64,000 bases of DNA. It comes from Alentia gelatinosa. Taxonomy: Eukaryota > Annelida > Polychaeta > Phyllodocida > Polynoidae. Positions 56,445-64,000 of the stretch are shown here, one piece after another. The stretch is from assembly GCA_950022655.1 (NCBI GenBank), contig OX465579.1, forward strand, positions 14,545,088 through 14,609,087. Reading direction: 5' to 3'. Position numbers and translations under genes: made by a program. Every line of letters starts with the position of its first letter. The first letter of the stretch is position 1. A model generated the notes under the pieces. It saw only the letters and a list, made by a program, of their open reading frames with translations, was not told the origin of the DNA and made no database searches.

Positions 56445-56745
56445 TTAACCCTATGAGGACGCATGATGCCTGGAGGCATCATTGTCCCAATATTAACAAA
56501 AATGTTTAACAATGAAATACTAGAGCAATATTCATGAAATCTTCAGAATATGTAGACATAACATCATATTTAGTATTTCTCTTAAAAAGAAATAAAATAT
56601 TTGTGATTATTTATCATATTTCATGATTACAACCTTGGATATCAGTTTTAATCTTAATGTGACCGTCCTCTAGCCAGACAGACTGCCACCAGCACCCGTC
56701 CTTATGGGACTAGCTGGGCCCCAGGCAGCCGTCCTTAAAGGGTAA
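56445..56745. mobile_element. TTAA MITE (T6) inside a DIRS-like relic
   Basis: TTAACCCTATGAGGACGCAT ... CGTCCTTAAAGGGTAA, one palindrome atgatgcctggaggcatcat at the left. It splits the DIRS-like reverse transcriptase reading (ending at VKWE) from its continuation at about 56750. Confidence 0.75.
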
Positions 56746-57000
56746 ACTGCCGGTGTCTACACCTACATGGTACACACATGCCTGATGTTTGGTGCGAGGC
56801 TTAATACATCAATTACCAATCCCCTTACACAGTGCATCAGACAGATTATGGCTCCCTTCGGTTACCCTTCTTGTCTGTTCTTATTCAGAGAACTTTCTCA
56901 ACAGGGGGCAGACCGAGGATTACTGCAACAAGGTGATACCCATGACCGCCCTGACCTTTCTGAGGGTTGAGATTGACACTGTGGACCATGTGTACTTTTT

Positions 57001-57475
57001 TTCTTTCTTTCTTTTTGAAAAAGTCTTTATTGCTTTCGATTAATTACAATCGTTCTTCCTTACAATATTCGACAACGATGATTGAATGATAACAACAACA
57101 AACAGGGTATGGTATTTACAATGAACGTATAGACAGTTATATACAGTGAACCATATGTTGGGCAGGATATAGTGTGCTATTTTTATCATACATAATAGAT
57201 CTCGCGATTAAAGTATTTATACCTCTCTCTATATCCTTTTATCACTTAAGACTACATAACATACGCTAAAACGGCAAGGGTAGTATTATAGTAATGGCAC
57301 CACGTACAACTAATCACCTGTTATTTGTTTAATCACTTCCTTTTTAAATGTAGCCTTTGAGGTTGTGTCTTGTATACCTTTCGAAAGAGAATTCCACTGA
57401 TTACCAACTGATAAAGTGGCCCAGCTAAAGGGATTTCTTACAGAGGTGTGAGGCAGCAGATCAGTCTCAAAGAAA
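57001..57475 (-). mobile_element. LINE 3' end inserted in DIRS-like relic
   Basis: Minus strand: SVGNQWNSLSKGIQDTTSKA then FKKEVIKQITGD and stop, the C-terminus of a CR1/L2-type protein. This is followed by 3' UTR-like sequence and an A-rich end (reverse of tttctttctttctttttg at 57001). It separates two halves of the DIRS-like ORF. Confidence 0.65.
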
Positions 57476-57799
57476 TGCCTGGAGTCATTAGTGGGGAGGC
57501 TCAGTTGGGCCCCCCCATGTCATCTATGCAGGCAGGACATTTACTATAAGCTTAACGGACTGAATGATGGCACTAAACGCCCCCTCCCAGAAAATGAGGG
57601 TTACGGCAATGATGCACACAACACAGATTTACAATGGTGGTCAGATTTCCTAACGGTCTTCAATGGTCTAGTCCTACTACTGGAAACAAGCACATGCACT
57701 CCAATCTCTATAAAGGCTTGTTTCTCTGGCACGAATAGGACCCCAATAGCAGTCATAGGTTTAAGAAGAGCTAGATAATTACATATTGAACAACTACAT

Positions 57800-59750
57800 A
57801 AGTGTAGAACTAGGAACTTACAGACAAATGCTGGTAGTTGAGTGATTTCTAAATTCTATTGATTTTTGCAAATAACTCAGGATAATATAAGTTCCATATA
57901 TCAGCAAATAGAAAATGCAAAAAAATTGGCATGTCATGTCATATGCGAAGAGCAGGACATGTTTTGATGACGATAAGATGATGGGCTACTATGCCAGAGC
58001 ATGTGTTTGAGATAGATGAGAGGAGACAAAGAACAGGTAGCAAAGTAAACTTTAAACGACCCAGCCCAAAACCAGAAATTTAGGCATTCACCTTTGTGCA
58101 TAGGGGACATGTTATTGAATGGACACAAAGCAGAAACGCAAAAATATAATGACTGAGTTTTCATTTAGAAATAGGGTGAATTGTGAAATACACGAAATAA
58201 TAGATGAGGATTATGGATATGAGACTCATAATAGTAATATAACAAAGGTAATAAGACCATTGATGATGATGTAGATGTTGACGATGAGAATGATGGTTGT
58301 GTTGAAGATGATAATGAAGAAGTTGGTGCTAAATTATGAACAAAAATGGAATCTGTATTTTGTTATTGGTTTAAGTGACTGTGATGTTGAATACTTGTCT
58401 TGTAGGTTCTTTGTGTCTTGTACTTTGCTGTCTTATGTGGACAATCGTCAGATTACTGGTGAACGTGCTGTAGTGTCGTTAAAAGCTTTTGAATAAAAAG
58501 AATTCTGAAAATGTAATAAAAGTCCCTGAAAGGTAATACCCATGTCAATTTCCTGTAGATTGAATATCATGATCTTCAAGTATTATAGAAGACAGTGGTA
58601 ATTCAAACATTGGGAGCCACCATGCTAGTTTTTGATTTGCAAATTGATATCATAATAACATTAAAATTGAATATAGAGAAGTTCTAAAAAGTTGTTTTCA
58701 CATAGTAAAACCCATATCATTTTCTTCAAACTTTCAGAGAATATAGATATAGAATAGGATATGCCTTTAAGAGTGAATGGTTAAAAAATATCAGTTGTAG
58801 AAATATCAAATGACAGTGGCAGTAGTGATAGCAAAATTGGTTATATATATACCTGGATTCTGAAATCACACATCACTAGACACTAGACTTAAAATGTGTC
58901 TAAGGGATGCCAGAACATGGCAACATAGCAAAAAACTGCATATAAAAAGGTTCTATAGTCTATAGATATTATATGTCTTCAGTACCAGCTGTCAGATATC
59001 TCAAACCATATGAGTGGCAGGGGCAGCAAAATCGGTTATATACCTGGGACCTGATATCACAAAACTCTAAAGGTAGCTGAAAATGTTTCTAAGGGATACC
59101 ACAATATGATCACATAGCAAAAACGGCATATGAAAAGATTTTATAGTCTAAATCATTTAGGAAACAAATATGTTGATAATCGCAAATGTGTAAGGAGGAT
59201 ATTGATAGTACACACATGAAAAAGGCTGCTGTAGGCCACTCAGAAGACATATTTTGATTCTGTTTGCTCTTCCGAGTCCAGAAAGTACCAGAATATGGAG
59301 TCTACTACCAAAGTTTATCTAATGAGTCATTATAACACATTGTAACACAGAACCCAGTACTGATTTTCAGCACACAGAATTATAGGCGTTCATGCATTTT
59401 AACGGTAGGTCTCATCAACAGCTGTTGTGATGGTAATCCGACCACTTGCCAGAGTGACAGCAAGGAAAATGTTAACAAGAAGGATGGATCTATATGATAA
59501 AACAATAAAACAAATGTTTCGGGGGGAGGGGGCAGGGACTATATGTCGTCCACAGCACTCCCCCCAACCTGTCTTTCAGCCTGTTTTGTCATCACCAACA
59601 TCTGTGTCAATTGAACAAGACTAATTATGCAGTAGTTCTCTAGTTTCGAGTGACACTAGTTATTAAATGCCAATTGTCTATCCTCGTCAGATAGGTCGTG
59701 GTTCGCTGGCCTGATCACCGCATGACCACCGCCAAAACTTTCAAAACAAA
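57800..59750. other. Intergenic, no gene recognised
   Basis: Apart from the 180-bp imperfect duplication there is a stretch at 57829-57900 (gacaaatgctggtagttg, aataactcaggataatataa) homologous to 35230-35310. Open frames are short with no domain match I know. Confidence 0.5.
58800..59155. repeat. Imperfect tandem duplication, ~180 bp, two units
   Basis: Unit 1 (58810-58970) and unit 2 (59010-59150) share gcaaaat.ggttatatacct, tgtctaagggatgcc/ttctaagggatacc and aaaggttctatagtct/aaagattttatagtct. No coding signal. Confidence 0.6.
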
Positions 59751-59759
59751 TTCCCCCGC

Positions 59760-60270
59760 CCAGATCTTTTTTTTTTTCTTCTTTTTTTTTAATAGAGCAC
59801 AGCATTTATTTTCCAGTATACAGCATACAGTACATTGCATTATTTCCTTGTTGTCTTGTTCTCATATTTATCTGACTGTACACTCGTAGCAGTCTCTTAC
59901 ACACATATTTCGTCTTGCTCCCTTTTTTGATATTTTAACTTTATAATTACTTGGTTACCTGGTATACCTCTACCCCTTACTGGACTACAACCTTCAGGTC
60001 TTCCTATTCTAGTTTGCCACCATTTTTCCAATTTACTACACTGCTGATTCTCCATATATCTGTTCTCGTTAGCCTCCTTCTCCTTGGGTGACATCGTCTG
60101 TTTTCCTCTTCATCATGCTTTTCCACCTCCTGCTCTCTTCAATATAGGCATATTATTCCATAGATTATCTTAAGATCTTGTATAATCTGTTTCTTGCCTA
60201 GCGGAATCTCCCAATTGCCATCCTTTCTTCTGGCTGCCTTTGGATTAGAAGTTGGTTGTGGTCTTTTTCG
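59760..60270 (-). mobile_element. Probable retroposed 3' end with poly-A tail
   Basis: On the minus strand the segment ends with AATAAA (within ggaaaataaatgctgtgctc, about 59799-59818) followed ~18 nt later by a long A-rich run (59767-59790). This looks like a reverse-transcribed polyadenylated RNA. A 65-codon open frame (59897-60094) has no recognised domain. Confidence 0.45.
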
Positions 60271-62090
60271 GCATTATACATTCCCTATTTTTGTATTTCA
60301 AGAAATGTACTTGGCTGACCTCGGTGTTGGACATATATTACCACTATCCATGGTGTAGTGGTACATGGCATTTTATCTTAGCCTGGAATAAATGTCCATA
60401 GGCTTAACGTTAGAAACTCGTTCTCAACAGGCTTCCGACTACGGCAACTCATTCTCAATGGGTAATTAGATATTTCCAGATCAAGATAAAATCAGAAACA
60501 TATTCGTGCTTGGTCTGACTCCCCATTCGCCATCTCGACATATATTAGCCCTATCCATCGTGTAGTGGTAGATGGCATAGTATTAAATGCCAATTACCAC
60601 TATTTTTTATATTAATCTTTATCTCACCCCTGGTACAAGCTACGCCATAGGAATAACATTAAAAAATTACATGCAACGATCACCCACATAAAGTGCCAAT
60701 ACTATGCCAGGGTTGTGACAGAGTAATGCAATAAAACATTATAACTGACAGGCCAATCAGTGGCCAGGATTTCACAAAGTAGGTAAGACATCAAAATGGA
60801 GATCTCTACGTCCCAATTTGAATTATTTTGATTTTGTGATGTAATTCATTCCCCGTGAAAGGGGTGTGATAAATCTAGAACTGCACTCCAATCATAAAAT
60901 AAACAATATTCCACTTATTTGGATGTGCCATAATTGTCACTCGGCTTCGCCTCGTTGATGACGACTGTTTTCGTATCCAAACTCATGGAGTACTGTTTAT
61001 TTATACAATTCTCGATCCAGTTCTATATGATGATATGCAAGATACCATATGATAAGCCTTTGTCAAAAAGACATTATAACTATCAAATATCAATATACAA
61101 TCAGCGATTCGCGACTGCCTATCTATACCATTCAATGATAATCTGCACAAAGGACTGTGAATTCAATCTGCCCTTTTGGAGAGGGCTTTGTTGTAGTTAG
61201 AACGAATATCCACATACTACTATATACCCATGCCATACATACTATAAATATGCACCCTTTCGCTATATGATGTAAAAATACAGTACGGACCACTGGTCCG
61301 TACAGGAAAATATGGACTACCTTCCCAACACGTTTATTGAAATATTAGTTGAAAAGCCAAATGAAATTAATGATTTCTTTTTTTAAAATTTCGGGTATAT
61401 AGTAAATATATAACGTCCAACCATGCTTGTACAAGTCACAAAACTCGATGGTAATTTACGGTTTGCACAGGATTCAGCGTAAACGCCTCGTTCCGTACAA
61501 ACCGTAAATTACCATCTCGTTCTGTGACTTGTACAGCATGGTCAGGACGTTCTATATAAATATTAGAGCATGGGCAGCGTATTTATAGCACTGCTTGTCG
61601 TGCCACAGTGAACGTACTTTGAGGTCCCATCTTCGGGTGGTACCATTATGGCTTATTGAGCCGGAGCAGTGACACAATTTGCAATCAGGCTTCAGGCTAG
61701 TGGAGCCTACCTCCCCCTCCGCCTATGGATCGTTCGTAGAGCAATTACTCCTTCCTACGAGTGGTTCTTGGGAAGATTGTCCCCTGCATGATTATCCCCG
61801 AGGTCGATTGCCCCCTCTAAGAAATTGCCCTTCTCTAATGATTACCCCTAGAACTGTTTATCCTGGGATGGCTGCCCCCAGCATACACTGGCTACCAGAG
61901 CTACACAACGTTAGCTCTGGTTGGGTGAAATCCGTGGCACCTTGACCCAATAGCTGTAAGTGGTTGACACTCTCCCTCCAGTTATTTCATCTGACCTAGA
62001 CCTATGGCTGCTTATAAAAATTTGTAGCTATTTTGGTGGGCATCATGTGGCGAGTGCGGATAAAATTAGATATTTTGTGTCCAACCTGTT
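60270..62090. other. Intergenic with foldbacks
   Basis: 60360-60530 is a foldback-type element (cttaacgttagaaactcgtt / gcaactcattctcaatgggt), 60840-61030 another with loop cactcggcttcgcctcgttg, and the hairpin at 61420-61548. 61750-61880 has a loose 17-20-bp periodicity of gattgcccc/gattaccccta words. No gene seen. Confidence 0.5.
61420..61548. repeat. Long hairpin with 40+ bp arms
   Basis: gcttgtacaagtcac, then gatggtaatttacggttt pair with aaaccgtaaattaccatc and gtgacttgtacagc; loop gcacaggattcagcgtaaac region. Intergenic. Confidence 0.8.
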
Positions 62091-63700
62091 TCATGAGCTG
62101 GTGGAATTGCTTTTCAAAGTTTAGGGTTCAGTCAAGCTCAAAACCTATGTAGTTGTAAGAGCTAACTACATTAAGCTTATTTCGGCTTTTTCTTTGCATT
62201 TACTGTTAAAAAATCACTTTTGCACGAGTCCATGGAATTATCTAAATCCTTTTGTTATACAGGCTGAATGACTGACGTATCAGCACGACTATAGTAGAGC
62301 ACCAAATCGTCTGCGTACAGTAAAGATTTTGCTGATGTCAGAACTGTATTCATTGGTGAAATATACAAATAGAAGAGGGCCCAAGACTAAACCCTGTGGA
62401 ACCCCATAGCAAAACGTTTTCCAGTTAGAACAATGTCTCAGAAAGTGTACACGTTGCTTATGTCCATCTAAGTAGGATCTAAGCCACAGAACATGAGAGT
62501 CAGATAACACAAGTTGATCTATTTTTGTGATTAGCAAGCTATGATGCAGACTGTCAAATCTATGACCCCCCCCCCCCCCCAGTCACCAATCGGTTGTCCC
62601 TTGCCAAATTTAAGTTGTTGACCAATGAATAAACTGCATCTGCTGTCCCCATGTTTCTTACAATACCCATACTACCCTTCTTCAGGTAATCTGATAGGTA
62701 TGAATGGAACAGATTTTCTGCAATTTTGCCAGGAACAGGATGTAAACTATTTGGTCCCCAATTGTTTGAATCAGAAAGGTCTCCAGATTCAGGTATCATT
62801 GTGATATTAGCCATTTCCCATGAGGTGGAGAAATGACTGAAGTCGAGGCAAGTTTGGTACAGATGTGTGAGTTGGTCTAAAATGAGAAGCATGCACTCTA
62901 TAACCCATTCAAGCCGGGTGATGCCTTGAGGCATCAACCAGGGCTGGCCGGGTGATGTCCAAGGCATCATCCGGGGCTGGCCGGGTGATGCCTTGAGGCA
63001 TCATTTACAAAATGTTCGGTTTTTTAATATAATTGAAAATAATGGCTCAATAAGCATGAAACTTTCAGAGAATGTAGATATAACATCATTTTTTTAATAT
63101 TTCTGGGTGAAATGAAAAATAGTATCACGTGTCATTTCACGTGACCCAAAAATGAAATTTTACAATAGGCCTATGTACCCGGCCTCTAGCGGCATTCATT
63201 GGCACAAGTACCCGGCTCCATGACTAGCCCTGCCGCGGGTACCCGGCGCGATAGGGTTAAGTAATGATGTCCTGATATCTTTAATCCCCAAGGTTTTGCC
63301 TGTTGACAACTCATTTATCAAACCTAAAAGCTCACTTTTATCAATTATAAAATCTGGTGGCACAGGAGTCCGCAGAGTCTTAGCTCCTCCAGACTGGCAT
63401 CGACATTGAAGTTGCTTGCAGATGCAAGCACTTCCCCAACCTAAGAAAAATGAGTATTTAAGTATTCAGATTCAGTAACAGCAATATTATCAAGTGGCTC
63501 CAGGTCAGTCAGAGACGGTGAGTTGGCCTCAACACAAGGATAAGTAATTCTTGATTTTATGCCACAATTTCTTAGGTTTAAAAGCAATGGTCGGAAGAGT
63601 ATTATGAATATAATCAGCCTTGGCATGCTTAATGGCATTCCTAATTTGTCTTTTCAGTTTCCGTGCAGTATCCATATAATGCTTGCTGTTAGTATGAGGT
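62090..63700 (-). mobile_element. Degraded LINE (CR1/L2/Jockey-like), RT core
   Basis: Minus order: pre-RT linker KLKRQIRNAIKHAKADYIHN and KPKKLWHKIKNY (63700-63560), RT motifs including WEMANITMIPESGDLSDSNN, then LRSYLDGHKQRVHF and GVPQGLVLGPLLF, and YADDLVLYYS (62290-62320) in a shifted frame. The tail DLDNSMDSCKSDFLTVN reaches about 62170. Stops, a frameshift and MITE T7 show it is dead. Confidence 0.75.
62900..63260. mobile_element. TTAA MITE (T7) inside a LINE relic
   Basis: Left end ataacccattcaagccgg, right end gcgcgatagggttaa; palindromes of the type gatgccttgaggcatc at 62918-63003, and cacgtgacc-type inner motif. It interrupts the minus-strand LINE 62090-63700. Confidence 0.75.
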
Positions 63701-63892
63701 TTAGCACTAAGCCTCGTTCTTTCAGGCCACTGGAAATGGTGTTTTGTAAAAGGGTATCTGTGGTTTCAGCTGGTTCACTTTGGCTCCCTATCGTGACCAC
63801 GAGTGTCACCTGTCTTTGAAAATCCTTTTTAGGTTGGTCTCTGTCGACCATCCATGTTTTGTCTCCCCTGCTGTGATTGGGTGGCTGCAGCC

Positions 63893-64000
63893 ACTCTATC
63901 AGAGCTGTGTTCTGATTGGATCTAGCCCCCTGCTACAGCCACTCTATCAGAGCTGTGTTCTGATTGGATCTAGTCCCCTGCTACAGCCACTCTATCAGAC
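63893..64000. repeat. 48-bp tandem repeat running off the window
   Basis: Unit cagccactctatcagagctg, tgttctgattggatctag, ccccctgcta; two units and part of a third before base 64000. Total length unknown. Confidence 0.9.

Larger units (their letters stand above)
55980..57780 (+). mobile_element. DIRS-like retroelement relic (RT and RNase H)
   Basis: Readings in shifting frames: DMGFIMEGFAHRFRIAKR; EDYIAKAGLSNAYRSFNVHC; then after MITE T6 LTFLRVEIDTVDH; then after a LINE insert VGRLSWA-type GRLSWAPP and DLQWWSDFL. The order (RT palm, LTFLGIEID-like block, RNase H WW motif) is that of DIRS/Ngaro-type elements, with Gypsy-like elements the alternative. Many stops. No tyrosine recombinase was seen in the window. 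Confidence 0.6.

Noticed and set aside
61679..61945. 88-codon proline-rich open frame
   Set aside because: It follows loosely periodic gattgcccc-like words; no domain and no splice signals.

Overview
The window is animal nuclear DNA. It has a long split gene with GT/AG introns, poly-A-tailed retroelement pieces, many short inverted-repeat elements and several minisatellites. The protein is clearly bilaterian. The mix of minisatellites running into exons, tRNA-derived SINEs, Penelope-like, DIRS-like and CR1/L2-like remnants and dense foldback elements fits a marine invertebrate. A cephalochordate (amphioxus) is my best guess, but that is an inference and not proven by anything here.

One gene dominates. 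The glycogen debranching enzyme (AGL; amylo-alpha-1,6-glucosidase / 4-alpha-glucanotransferase) lies on the minus strand. Its start codon is at 42698 and 21 consecutive coding exons run leftward to base 1, where the window cuts exon 21. Every exon joins the next with matching splice phase, giving 1259 complete codons out of roughly 1530 expected. The GH13-type transferase catalytic triad and the start of the glucosidase domain are intact. The last ~270 residues lie beyond the left edge.

Introns of AGL (192-42613) are full of repeats. Three minisatellites (51 bp at 3496-4055, 115 bp at 12966-15150, 91-92 bp at 18466-19015) each start inside an AGL exon and carry that exon's 3' splice site in every unit. 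In the 115-bp array each unit is also a potential 72-nt, phase-0, stop-free cassette exon separated by 43-nt introns. Intron 2 holds an inverted extra copy of exon 12, mostly synonymously diverged and split by a foldback element. Other intron content includes TTAA-flanked MITEs built of palindromes, pogo-like MITEs, tRNA-SINEs, hairpin elements nested in one another, and LINE tails.

The right third (42716-64000) lies upstream of AGL. It has possible non-coding first exons, a CpG-rich patch with a nearby unassigned candidate exon (53755-53876), a (TGCC)n microsatellite, a Penelope-like reverse transcriptase fragment, an element with long inverted ends, a DIRS-like relic broken by two later insertions, and a degraded CR1/L2/Jockey-like LINE interrupted by a TTAA MITE. 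No second complete host gene was recognised.
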